Assembly (NCBI GenBank): GCA_017860085.1
Contig: JAFNAJ010000321.1
Location: 1-9,179 of the forward strand
DNA from: Acidobacteriota bacterium
GTDB taxonomy: Bacteria; Acidobacteriota; Vicinamibacteria; Vicinamibacterales; JAFNAJ01
Length of the DNA stretch: 9,179 nucleotides
Direction of reading: 5' to 3'
This document shows, piece after piece, positions 1-8,253 of this stretch (the first letter of the stretch is position 1; each line of letters opens with the position of its first letter). A program made the position numbers and the translations under genes. The notes beneath the pieces were generated by a model, which made no database searches, was not told the origin of the DNA, and worked only from the letters and a program-made list of their open reading frames with translations.

Positions 1-372
1 AGTGCCAAGAAGGGCGTGAAGACCGTTGAGAAGACCGTGCGCTCGGTCGAGCGCTCGGTCGGCAAGCAGGCGCGCGTGGCCAAGTCGACGGCCAAGAAGG
101 GCGTGCGGCAGGCCAAGAAGCTGGCCGCGAAGGTGGACCGCAAGGTCCGCACACAGGTTCGCTCGGCGCAGAAGGGGGCGGCCAAGACCACCGTCAAGGG
201 CATGAAGCAGGTGACGTCCCTGACGCGCAAGGCTGCCACGACTGCCGCCAAGGCCGAGAAGGCCACGGCGAAGGCCCTCGGAGTGAGCCGCGCGAAGAAG
301 GCGAAGAAGGTGAAGAAGGCAAAGCCTGCAGTGAAGAAGGCGGGCGCGCGCAAGACCGCCAAGCGCCGCTGA
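1..372 (+). CDS. Lys/Ala-rich histone H1-like basic protein, 5' end missing
   Basis: The frame is open from the first base (reading Ser-Ala-Lys-Lys-Gly-Val) and ends at TGA 370-372, so the gene very probably starts upstream of the window; a GTG at 16 is just as likely an internal valine. The visible 123 residues are almost entirely Lys, Arg, Ala, Val and Thr. They have no hydrophobic core, and Lys-Lys-Ala/Val-Lys-Lys clusters become densest in the last 30 residues before the final Lys-Arg-Arg. This composition is typical of bacterial histone H1-like or HU-tail-like proteins that bind DNA non-specifically through a disordered basic chain, so nucleoid binding is the likely role. It could instead be the basic C-terminal tail of a larger protein whose folded domain lies outside the window. 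The family call rests on composition only. The gene converges with the peptidase gene downstream. Confidence 0.6.
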   Translation, partial: SAKKGVKTVEKTVRSVERSVGKQARVAKSTAKKGVRQAKKLAAKVDRKVRTQVRSAQKGAAKTTVKGMKQVTSLTRKAATTAAKAEKATAKALGVSRAKKAKKVKKAKPAVKKAGARKTAKRR

Positions 373-437
373 GCGGCGATTGCCACAGTCGTTCCACTCC
401 ACCCGTTTCCGGCGCCAGGGGCGCTCCGATGGGGACG

Positions 438-453
438 CGCCCGCTGGCGGGCG
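438..453. terminator. GC-rich hairpin between convergent genes
   Basis: CGCCCGC (438-444) pairs with GCGGGCG (447-453), giving a 6-7 bp stem around a very short loop. It lies in the 143-base gap between the stops of the basic protein gene and the peptidase gene. A GGGG at 431-434 can pair with CCCC at 458-461 to lengthen it. There is no U-tract on either strand, so factor-independent termination is uncertain; it may only protect 3' ends. I see no gene in the rest of 373-515. Confidence 0.35.
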
Positions 454-515
454 GGAGCCCCGTCGCGGCCAGACGCGAGGGTGTGAAACCGTGCCGTGAG
501 CGCCGGGTTGACTGC

Positions 516-2582
516 TCAGGGCTGTCCGGCTGTCGGCTCGCCTTTGCCCTTCAAGTACTTGTCGAACCAGCCCAGGTACCGTTCGAGCCGATCGCGTGCG
601 TAGCTCGGCATCGTGATCCCGTGGAACTGCCCCGGGTAGATGACGAGTTGCGTGTCGACGCCGAGGGTCTTGAGCGCCTGGTACATCTGCTCGACGCCAA
701 TCACCGGCACGTTGAAGTCCTTCTCCCCGCACAGAAACAGGGTGGGCGTCTTGATCCTGTCCGCGCCGAAGAACGGGTAGGAGATCTTCAACCACAGGTC
801 CTTGCTCTTCCACGGGGGACCAATCTCCAGGTCGTACTGCGCGATGTACTGGTCCGAGCCGTACATGGAGAGCTGGAGCGCGCTGCTCGCGCCGCTCACG
901 GCGGCCTTGAACCGCTGGTCGGTGGCAATCGTGTAGTCGGTGAGGATCCCGCCGTAGCTCCAGCCTCCCAGTCCCAGGCGCTCGGGATCGGCGATGCCCA
1001 TCGCAATGGCCTGGTCCACGGCCCCGATGAGGTCGACGACCTCTTTGCCGCCCCAGTCGGCATAGATCGCCTTCTGGAAGGCTGACCCACGTCCGCTGCT
1101 CCCCCGGTAGTTGATCGCCAGCACCACGTAGCCCTGGCCAGCGAAGAATTGGCGCTCGAAGTCGAAGCCGTAGTCATCCTGGCCGTTGGGCCCGCCGTGG
1201 ATGATGAGCAGCGTCGGATGGCGCCGTCCGGCGACGAAGCCGGCGGGTTTGAAGAGCAGGCCGTTGACGACCGTTCCGTCCTTGCTCTTCGACGTGAAGT
1301 CCTCCACCGCGCCGAGCTGGACCTCGGAAAGCCACGCGTCGTTCTGGTGGGACAGCCGCCGCAGCGATCCGCGGTCAAGCGCATGCACTTCCGGAAGCTC
1401 CTCGTTGCTGGAGGCCAGCACGGCCAACGCGCCACTGGGCCCAGCTGACATCGCGCTCACGACCCGTCGCCCGGTCGTCAGCTTCTGGACCTCGCCGCCG
1501 GCGACCGCGACACGACCGACGTACTGGGCGCGATCGTCCGTCACCAGGAACGTCACGTTCGCCCCATCGGCGCTCCACGTCGGCTGGCCCCCAACGGGGC
1601 GGTCCAGCGACGACGTGAGGAGGCGGGGCGCACCACCGTCGGCCGAGACGATGGCGAGCTTGGCGAGCTGGTAGGCCGAGAAGCGCGGCTCATCACCCTG
1701 TCCGTACGCAATCCACTTCCCGTCCGGACTCCAGGCGAGCGGGCCGGTGTCAGGACCCACGAAGGTCGTGAGCTGCCGTGGCTCCGCCCCGACTCTTGCC
1801 TCGACGACGTACACGTTCGAGTCGCGCGTGCGATCGGGATCGGGCTGTGAGCGGGTACTGACGAAGGCGATGCGCGTGCCGTCGGGCGACCACGCTGGCG
1901 ACTGATCGGCATGCGGACCCGATGTCAGCTGCTCGGCCTTGCGGCTCGTGATGTCGAACAGCCACAGGTGCGGGTAGTAGGGGCGCAGGTATCCCGTGCG
2001 GTCCTGCTTGAACCAGAAGCGGTCGATCACGATCGGAGGCGTGGTCTTCCGTTTCCAGCCCTCCATCTTCTCCGGATCCTCAGTGGGGTCCGGATCCTCG
2101 ACGACGAGCACGAGCCGCTTGCTGTCGGGCGACCAGGCGTAGTCGTTGACGCCGCCCTTCACGTCGGTGAGCTTCTCGGCCTCGCCGCCCGCCCGGTTCA
2201 GCAGCCAGACCTGGGAGCCGTTCTTCTTCTCCTCTTCGGTTCCGCGGCTGGCCAGGAAGGCCAGGTAGCGACCATCCGGGCTCCAGCGCGGCCGCGACTC
2301 GCCGTCCGGGGTGGATGTGAGGCGCACGTGATCGGTGCCGTCCCAGCTGGTCATCCACACGTCGGTGTTGCGCTTGTCCTTCTCGGCGTCGACCGTGCCC
2401 ACGGTATAGGCCACCCACTTGCCATCGGGTGAGAGCTGCGGGTCGTTGACGTTCTTGATCCTGGCGAGGTCGTCCGGGCTGAGCGGCCGCTTCTGGGGCG
2501 CTGACTGCGCCTGAGCGAGATGCGGGATCAGGGCGAGGGCGACGAGGACGACGAGCGGCGCCAGACGGTTCCTGCGATTCAT
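516..2582 (-). CDS. Exported S9-family serine peptidase (acylaminoacyl/dipeptidyl peptidase-like)
   Basis: A 688-residue protein predicted to cleave short peptides outside the cytoplasm. The start chosen is the ATG at 2582, because it opens a clear signal peptide (Met-Asn-Arg-Arg-Asn-Arg, a hydrophobic stretch, then Ala-Gln-Ala at about 24-26). A GAGG Shine-Dalgarno lies 8 bases upstream. An in-frame upstream start at 2696 would bury that signal. Residues about 45-400 form a TolB/DPP-IV-type beta-propeller with repeated W-S-P-D-G motifs. Residues about 430-688 are the alpha/beta hydrolase: oxyanion motif HGGPNG with His462, nucleophile Ser542 in GGWSYGG, Asp622 in GEKDFNVP and His654 in GQFHG. 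The Ser-Asp and Asp-His spacings (80 and 32) match the family. It is transcribed divergently from glnS. Exact specificity (dipeptidyl, acylaminoacyl or oligopeptidase) cannot be read from the sequence; scavenging of environmental peptides is likely. Confidence 0.93.
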   Translation of the reverse strand: MNRRNRLAPLVVLVALALIPHLAQAQSAPQKRPLSPDDLARIKNVNDPQLSPDGKWVAYTVGTVDAEKDKRNTDVWMTSWDGTDHVRLTSTPDGESRPRWSPDGRYLAFLASRGTEEEKKNGSQVWLLNRAGGEAEKLTDVKGGVNDYAWSPDSKRLVLVVEDPDPTEDPEKMEGWKRKTTPPIVIDRFWFKQDRTGYLRPYYPHLWLFDITSRKAEQLTSGPHADQSPAWSPDGTRIAFVSTRSQPDPDRTRDSNVYVVEARVGAEPRQLTTFVGPDTGPLAWSPDGKWIAYGQGDEPRFSAYQLAKLAIVSADGGAPRLLTSSLDRPVGGQPTWSADGANVTFLVTDDRAQYVGRVAVAGGEVQKLTTGRRVVSAMSAGPSGALAVLASSNEELPEVHALDRGSLRRLSHQNDAWLSEVQLGAVEDFTSKSKDGTVVNGLLFKPAGFVAGRRHPTLLIIHGGPNGQDDYGFDFERQFFAGQGYVVLAINYRGSSGRGSAFQKAIYADWGGKEVVDLIGAVDQAIAMGIADPERLGLGGWSYGGILTDYTIATDQRFKAAVSGASSALQLSMYGSDQYIAQYDLEIGPPWKSKDLWLKISYPFFGADRIKTPTLFLCGEKDFNVPVIGVEQMYQALKTLGVDTQLVIYPGQFHGITMPSYARDRLERYLGWFDKYLKGKGEPTAGQP

Positions 2583-2615
2583 GGTGGTACCTCGGGATGA
2601 GCGCGGGGCCGGAAG

Positions 2616-2634
2616 TAGTGTCCGGGGGACACTA
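2616..2634. promoter_or_regulatory. 19-base inverted repeat in divergent promoter region
   Basis: TAGTGTCC (2616-2623), spacer GGG, then GGACACTA (2627-2634): a perfect 8-bp inverted repeat. It lies 34 bases upstream of the peptidase ATG and 100 bases upstream of glnS, in a 152-base region that otherwise shows no gene. It could be an operator for the peptidase gene, an RNA hairpin in its leader, or a copy of a dispersed palindrome. I do not recognise a specific regulator for it. A weak -10-like TATCTT at 2710-2715 may serve glnS, but no convincing -35 accompanies it. Confidence 0.4.
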
Positions 2635-2734
2635 GCAAACCAGCCGAGCGACTTCAAGCGGTGGGACTGGCAGAGACGCCATCGGGCTTCCGCCACGCGG
2701 GTGGCGTGGTATCTTCGTCATTCCGAGAGCCACC

Positions 2735-4440
<1,706 letters not shown>

Positions 4441-4453
4441 GGGCGCCCCGTAG

Positions 4454-4473
4454 CGCAGGCCTTCAGGCCTGCG
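4454..4473. terminator. Perfect palindrome with TTCA loop between glnS and toxin gene
   Basis: CGCAGGCC (4454-4461), TTCA, GGCCTGCG (4466-4473): an 8-bp perfect stem with a four-base loop. It sits in the 43-base gap between the convergent stops of glnS and the toxin gene, the expected place for a bidirectional terminator. No T-tract follows on either strand. A 19/20-identical copy lies at 5172-5191 and a variant with the same loop at 8254-8273, so it also belongs to a dispersed, REP-like repeat family. Confidence 0.55.
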
Positions 4474-4483
4474 AAAGGCCGCT

Positions 4484-4876
4484 TCAGGGCTCGCGGCGGC
4501 TCGAGCGCTGACGCACCCAGATCGCGACGGCCTCGGCTGCCAACTCGCCCCGCGCCACGGCGAGCGTCATCTCGGTGAGCTCCGAAGAGGCGAATTCGGG
4601 CTCGTAGTCATTCGCGAGCAGGAAGACCACCAACGCGTGTGCGCCGGTGCGTTTGTTGCCGTCCACGAACGGGTGATTCTGCACGAGCGAGTGGAGCAAC
4701 GCCGCGGCCTTGGCGGCAACATCCTGGTAGAGATCGTCACCGCCGAAGGTCATCTGGGGGCGGGCCACCGCCGACTCCAGTGCCCCACGGTCCCGCAGGC
4801 GTCCAGAGCCGCCGAAGCGCTCGACCTGCATGGCGTGCAGCGCGAGCACCTGCTCTGCCGACAGGTACCCAATCAC
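4484..4876 (-). CDS. doc: Doc-type Fic-domain toxin (death-on-curing family)
   Basis: A 130-residue Fic-fold protein, close to the size of phage P1 Doc (126). The signature HPFVDGNKR spans residues 68-76, with the catalytic His68, acidic Asp72, Asn74, Lys75 and Arg76. The Doc-like N-terminus carries LSAEQVLALHAMQVERFGG and the conserved RDRGALESAVARPQMTFGG. Lysine at position 75, where AMPylating Fic proteins have glycine, is the Doc-type variant; P1 Doc phosphorylates elongation factor Tu and so halts translation. The same activity is inferred here. Translation begins at GTG 4876, overlapping the antitoxin stop as GTGA, so the toxin is translationally coupled to and made after its antitoxin. 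It is convergent with glnS and ends just before the 4454-4473 palindrome. Confidence 0.92.
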   Translation of the reverse strand: MIGYLSAEQVLALHAMQVERFGGSGRLRDRGALESAVARPQMTFGGDDLYQDVAAKAAALLHSLVQNHPFVDGNKRTGAHALVVFLLANDYEPEFASSELTEMTLAVARGELAAEAVAIWVRQRSSRREP

Positions 4877-5118
4877 CTCGCCAGCTCGCGGAACGAATCG
4901 GCGTAGCGGTCCGCAGCGGCTTCGGCCAGCCGGCGAAACCGCCCGGTGACCCTGCCAGATTCGGCATAGCGCACGCCGGGGCGGATGATCACGGCGCCCG
5001 TCTGTGGGTGCACCGAGACGTCCACCGCCATCCCCTTTTCGAGCTTGAACTCCTGCACGACCTCAGCGGGGAGCGTCACGGCGAGCGAGCCGCCAGCCTG
5101 CACGAGCTTGCGTTTCAT
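4873..5118 (-). CDS. AbrB/MazE-like antitoxin partnered with Doc toxin
   Basis: An 81-residue protein. Residues 1 to about 48 (Met-Lys-Arg-Lys-Leu-Val, then GGSLAVTLPAEVVQEFKLEKG and VDVSVHPQTGAVIIRPG) are a typical swapped-hairpin SpoVT/AbrB DNA-binding domain. The charged C-terminal tail (about 50-81, with RFRRLAEAAADRYADSFRELAR split by short helices) should wrap the toxin and neutralise it. The start at ATG 5118 is chosen because the AbrB domain begins there; the frame stays open upstream to 5292, but that stretch is low-complexity, repeat-derived sequence. It lacks a Shine-Dalgarno, and the start abuts a 19-base palindrome, so autorepression by the antitoxin or its complex with the toxin is likely. 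Pairing of Doc with an AbrB-type rather than Phd-type antitoxin is seen elsewhere, and neutralisation is inferred from the coupling. Confidence 0.88.
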   Translation of the reverse strand: MKRKLVQAGGSLAVTLPAEVVQEFKLEKGMAVDVSVHPQTGAVIIRPGVRYAESGRVTGRFRRLAEAAADRYADSFRELAR

Positions 5119-5137
5119 GTATATATTCAATACATAC
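5119..5137. promoter_or_regulatory. Operator palindrome for the toxin-antitoxin operon
   Basis: A 19-base AT-rich imperfect palindrome with half-sites GTATRTATT and AATAYATAC around a single central base (5128). Only one pair mismatches. It stands out from the GC-rich surroundings and touches the antitoxin ATG. Symmetric AT-rich sites next to the promoter are typical binding sites for AbrB/MazE antitoxins, so this is the likely autoregulatory operator; the binding itself is inferred. Confidence 0.7.
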
Positions 5138-5154
5138 TCAGACCGGGCTGTCAA
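5127..5154 (-). promoter_or_regulatory. Sigma-70-like promoter of toxin-antitoxin operon
   Basis: On the minus strand a perfect -35 TTGACA (5154-5149) is followed at 16 bases by the partial -10 TATTGA (5132-5127), which lies inside the operator palindrome. Transcription would start about 7 bases further on, at or within two bases of the ATG at 5118. The messenger is therefore predicted to be leaderless, in keeping with the missing Shine-Dalgarno. The -10 assignment is the weak part. Confidence 0.55.
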
Positions 5155-5171
5155 CGACGTGGGCGCTCGGC

Positions 5172-5191
5172 CGCAGGGCTGAAGGCCTGCG
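5172..5191. repeat. REP-like palindrome upstream of toxin-antitoxin operon
   Basis: Read on the minus strand it is CGCAGGCCTTCAGCCCTGCG, 19 of 20 bases identical to the palindrome at 4454-4473, with the same TTCA loop and one broken pair. Together the two copies bracket the toxin-antitoxin module (738 bases outer edge to outer edge). No function is visible. Confidence 0.6.
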
Positions 5192-5267
5192 CGACCGCGA
5201 CCACACGTCTGGGGAGTTGGGGCCGCCCCCGCCCCTGCGCCACACGATCGAGGTGTGTCTCGCACTC

Positions 5268-5290
5268 GCGCGGGGCCCTGGACCCCGCGC
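5268..5290 (-). terminator. Hairpin downstream of asparaginase gene
   Basis: GCGCGGGG (5268-5275) pairs with CCCCGCGC (5283-5290) around a 7-base loop, starting 13 bases past the asparaginase stop in the direction of transcription. The strong 8-bp GC stem fits a transcript end, but no U-tract follows. The rest of the gap to the antitoxin promoter (5155-5267) holds only the 5172-5191 repeat. Confidence 0.5.
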
Positions 5291-5303
5291 ACCCCCAGCT
5301 GTC

Positions 5304-6425
5304 TCAGTACTCGTCGAAGAACCGCTGGATCTGCTTCACGTCGTTCGTCTTCGTCAGCCCCAGGCGCAGCAGTACGCGCGACTTCTGGGGGTTCAGACCC
5401 AGAGACGCCACGAGGCCCAGCTTGTCATCGTCCACCTCGACGTTGCGGCCCACGCGTCCGGTCGCGACCCTCGAGGCGCGCACGCACACGATGCCCTTCT
5501 TCGCCTGGGCGGCAAGGGCCTCGAGGGCTGCCGCAGTCATGTTGCCGTTGCCAACGCCGGCAATCACGATGCCCTTGGCTCCGGAGGCTGCCGCCGCGTC
5601 GATGAGCGCGCCGTCCATGTTCTCGTAGGCCATGATGATGTCCACGCGCGGCAGCGACGTGACGCCGTCGAGCGAGAACTCCGAATTGGCCGTGTTCCGC
5701 CCCACCGGGCCTCGGAAGAATTCGCATTCGCCGTAGGCCACGGTCCCGATCAGGCCCCAAACCGGCGAGAGGAACGTCTGCACGGCCGTGGTGCTGGCCT
5801 TGGTGAGCGACGACGCGCCGTGGATCCAGTCGTTGATGACGACCAGCACGCCGCGCCCGGCCGCCTCCTTGTTGGCCGCCACCGCCACTGCGTTGTAGAA
5901 ATTCAGCGGTCCGTCGGCCGATAGCGCGGTCGAAGGACGCATGGCCGCCGTCAGGACCACGGGCTTCTTCGACTTGACCACGAGATTGAGGAAGTAGGCG
6001 GTCTCCTCGATCGTATCGGTGCCATGCGTAATGACGATGCCGGCCACCTCCGGCATCGCCGTCAGCTGGTTGATGCGCTTGGCCAGCTTCAGCCACACCT
6101 CGTCGTTCATGTCCTGCGAGCCGATGTTCGAGATCTGCTCGCCCTTGAGCGTGGCCAGCTTCTTGGCCTGCGGCACGGCCGCGAGGAGTTGGTCGACGCC
6201 GACCTGGCCGGAGGTGTAGCCGGCTTGCACGTCGCTCGCCGCGGCGCCGGCAATGGTCCCGCCGGTGGCGAGGACCACCACCTGCGGAAGGGTGACCTGT
6301 TGCGCGGCCGGAGCGGCCGGCTTTGGCGCGGCGGCCGCCGCCTGCGGATCGGCCTGGAGCGGCGTCGCCACCGCGATCGCCACGAGCGTCGTGAGTAGAA
6401 GCGAACGGAACGGGTGCGTGGACAT
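5304..6425 (-). CDS. ansB: Type II (periplasmic) L-asparaginase
   Basis: Hydrolyses L-asparagine to aspartate and ammonia, outside the inner membrane. The start is ATG 6425, with GGAGG seven bases upstream and an immediate signal peptide (Met-Ser-Thr-His-Pro-Phe-Arg, hydrophobic core to about 24, likely cut near Leu-Gln-Ala 24-26). The 373-residue length fits. An Ala/Pro-rich linker (about 28-43) precedes the catalytic domain. Key residues align with E. coli AnsB: nucleophile Thr57 in ATGGTIAG, Tyr70, Ser103 in NIGSQDMND, Thr136-Asp137 in ITHGTDTIEETAYFL, and Lys186. The conserved end NPQKSRVLLRLGLTKT is present. The two cysteines that form the E. coli AnsB disulfide are replaced here (Ala and Ser), so that bridge is absent. 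It follows the AspT-like gene by 52 bases on the same strand, suggesting co-transcription and use of the released aspartate by that exchanger. Confidence 0.96.
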   Translation of the reverse strand: MSTHPFRSLLLTTLVAIAVATPLQADPQAAAAAPKPAAPAAQQVTLPQVVVLATGGTIAGAAASDVQAGYTSGQVGVDQLLAAVPQAKKLATLKGEQISNIGSQDMNDEVWLKLAKRINQLTAMPEVAGIVITHGTDTIEETAYFLNLVVKSKKPVVLTAAMRPSTALSADGPLNFYNAVAVAANKEAAGRGVLVVINDWIHGASSLTKASTTAVQTFLSPVWGLIGTVAYGECEFFRGPVGRNTANSEFSLDGVTSLPRVDIIMAYENMDGALIDAAAASGAKGIVIAGVGNGNMTAAALEALAAQAKKGIVCVRASRVATGRVGRNVEVDDDKLGLVASLGLNPQKSRVLLRLGLTKTNDVKQIQRFFDEY

Positions 6426-6442
6426 GTGCGAACCTCCAACGA

Positions 6443-6462
6443 GCCGGCCTGCAACGGCCGGC
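6443..6462 (-). other. Hairpin just upstream of asparaginase ribosome binding site
   Basis: GCCGGCC (6443-6449) and GGCCGGC (6456-6462) form a perfect 7-bp stem with a 6-base loop in the 52-base gap between the AspT-like gene and ansB. In the transcribed direction it is preceded, not followed, by a T-run, so it is not a classic terminator. It may stabilise or process the messenger, or tune ansB translation. Confidence 0.4.
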
Positions 6463-6477
6463 GTCAAAAACAAGATT

Positions 6478-8210
6478 TCATCTCATGAGCATGACGATGA
6501 CCGGTCCCCAGGCGGTGAGCAGAATGTTGCCGATGGCGTAGGGCACCGTGTACCCGAGCACGGGGAGCTTGCTCTCGGCCTCATCCTGAATCGACCGCAG
6601 CGCGGCGGTGACCGTCCCCGCACCTGCGCAGGCGCCGAGCAGGATCACCGGGTTCATCTTCAGCACGTAGCGGCCGAAGAGCAGCGCCGCCACGTGCGGC
6701 GTCACGGCCACGACGAAGCCGACGGCCAGCAGGCTCGGTCCCGTGGCGCGCAGCCCTGTGACGAAGCTCGGGCCCGCGTTCAGGCCGACGACACCGATGA
6801 ACACGGCGAGGCCGATGGTGTCGAAGACCCACAGCGCCGGCTCCGGGATGCGGCCGAAGGTCGGCCGCACGGACCGCAGCCATCCGAAGACGAGCCCCAT
6901 GATGAGGGCGCCGCCGCTGGCGGTGAGGCTGAGCGGCAGGCCGCCCACGGTGATGGACAGCAGCCCGACGAACCCTCCGATCAGGATGCCGAGGCCGACG
7001 AACACGACGTCGGTTTCGCTCGACGGCCGTTCGATGTAGCCCAGCACCTTGCCGACGCGGTCGACGTCCGGCGCAGCACCCGCGAGGCGCAGCAGGTCGC
7101 CTCGGTTCACGGTCGTCTCGGCCGTGAAGGGGATCTCCTCGCCGCCGCGGACCAGCTTCACGAGAACGACCCCACGGCCGTATTGCTCGGCGAGCGCCGG
7201 CAGCGTCTGGTCGGCGATTGCGCGACTGGTGACCACGACGTCGGCCGTTACCAGGGGGACGTCCAGCAGCGGCTTGTCATCGACCTCGTCGCCGAGCGCG
7301 CCGCCCTGGCCGACGATCACGCGGCGCCTTGCGGCCACGGCGACGACATCGCCCTTGTGCAGCGGGGTCTCGGGCGTCGTCTCGACGATCGTCTCGCCCC
7401 GGCGAATCCGGCTGATGAAGACCCGCTCCGGGGCAAACGACGCCTCCAGTTCGCCGACACGCTGATTCGCAAACGCGTCGGCGAGGCGGACTGCCCGGAT
7501 GGACCATTCCCGGTAGGCCGACTGCGTACCGGGGTCCATCTTCTTTCCCGCGGACATTCGCTCCTCGAGCTTCCGGGCCTCCGCCTTCAGATCGATCCGA
7601 AGCAGTCTCGGCGCGAGGCTCGACAGGAACCACACGACGAAGCCCGTCCCGACCAGGTAGCTCACCGCGTAGGCGATGGCAGGAACCACACGACGAAGCC
7701 CGTCCCGACCAGGTAGCTCACCGCGTAGGCGATGGCGATGTTGTTCAGCAGGCGCGTCTTCTCGGTTTCCGGCAGCGCCAGCCGGTTGATCGTGTCGCCC
7801 GCTGTACCGATGACCGTGGACTCGGTGAAGGCACCGGCCATGAGGCCCGCCGCGGTGCCGGGGTCGTATCCCATGAGCTTGGCGCCGGCGACGGTCGTCA
7901 GCAGGCTGGTCACGCACAGGACGACCGTCAGCGCCACCTGGCCCACCGCGCTCTTCTTGAGACCCCGGAAGAACTGCGGGCCGACCTTGTAGCCGGTGGC
8001 GAACAGGAACAGGTCGAAAAAGACGACCTTGACGAGAGGATGGATGGGAATGTCGAGTTGTCCGACCACCACGCCGGCCAACAGCGTCCCCACGACGTTG
8101 CCGAGGGTGAAGGTCCCGAACCGCACGCGCCCGATCAGGAATCCGAGCGCGAGCGTCAGGAAGATCGCCAGCTCGGGATTGTGCCGCAGCGCTGATGTCA
8201 TCCAATCCAT
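6478..8210 (-). CDS. aspT: AspT-type aspartate:alanine exchanger, frame broken by 56-base tandem duplication
   Basis: Membrane exchanger of the AAE family (AspT swaps aspartate for alanine). The start is ATG 8210 with an AGAGGGG ribosome site. The first frame (8210-7662) gives 177 good residues with five or so hydrophobic helices and the family motif GYKVGPQFFRGLKK (73-86), then false residues and a stop. The remainder reads in another frame to TGA 6478. It holds a soluble central part with two RCK_C/TrkA_C-like domains (about 225-280 and 300-370 of the repaired protein), then a second membrane half with the matching motif GLNAGPSFVTGLRATG. The break coincides exactly with a 57-base direct repeat of period 56 (7624-7736). 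Removing one copy restores a single 558-residue protein, the usual AspT length (about 540-560). Substrate is inferred from family and from the asparaginase neighbour; other members (YidE/YbjL type) transport other carboxylates. Confidence 0.88.
7624..7736. repeat. Exact 56-base tandem duplication inside aspT
   Basis: Bases 7624-7680 and 7680-7736 are identical over 57 bases (period 56, sharing one base). Each copy encodes AIAYAVSYLVGTGFVVWFL, one transmembrane segment, in a different frame because 56 is not a multiple of three. Perfect identity means it is very recent or artificial. A repeat close to a common assembly k-mer length is a known signature of an unmerged contig overlap. Confidence 0.95.
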
Positions 8211-8253
8211 GCGTGGCCCCTCTGCCTGGGCCTCCCATCACACCAAATGCGCC

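Noticed and set aside
429..1085. Plus-strand frame opposite the end of the S9 peptidase
   Set aside because: The catalytic Ser, Asp and His segments of the peptidase lie on the other strand here, and the plus-strand product has no family features.
5119..5292. N-terminal extension of the antitoxin to an in-frame start at 5292
   Set aside because: The extra 58 codons run through the promoter, operator and a dispersed palindrome, and the AbrB domain begins exactly at the ATG at 5118.
6253..7716. Long open frame on the plus strand (487 codons) opposite the asparaginase start and aspT
   Set aside because: The product is Arg/Asp/His-rich low-complexity sequence typical of an antisense shadow; the minus strand carries clear family motifs throughout.
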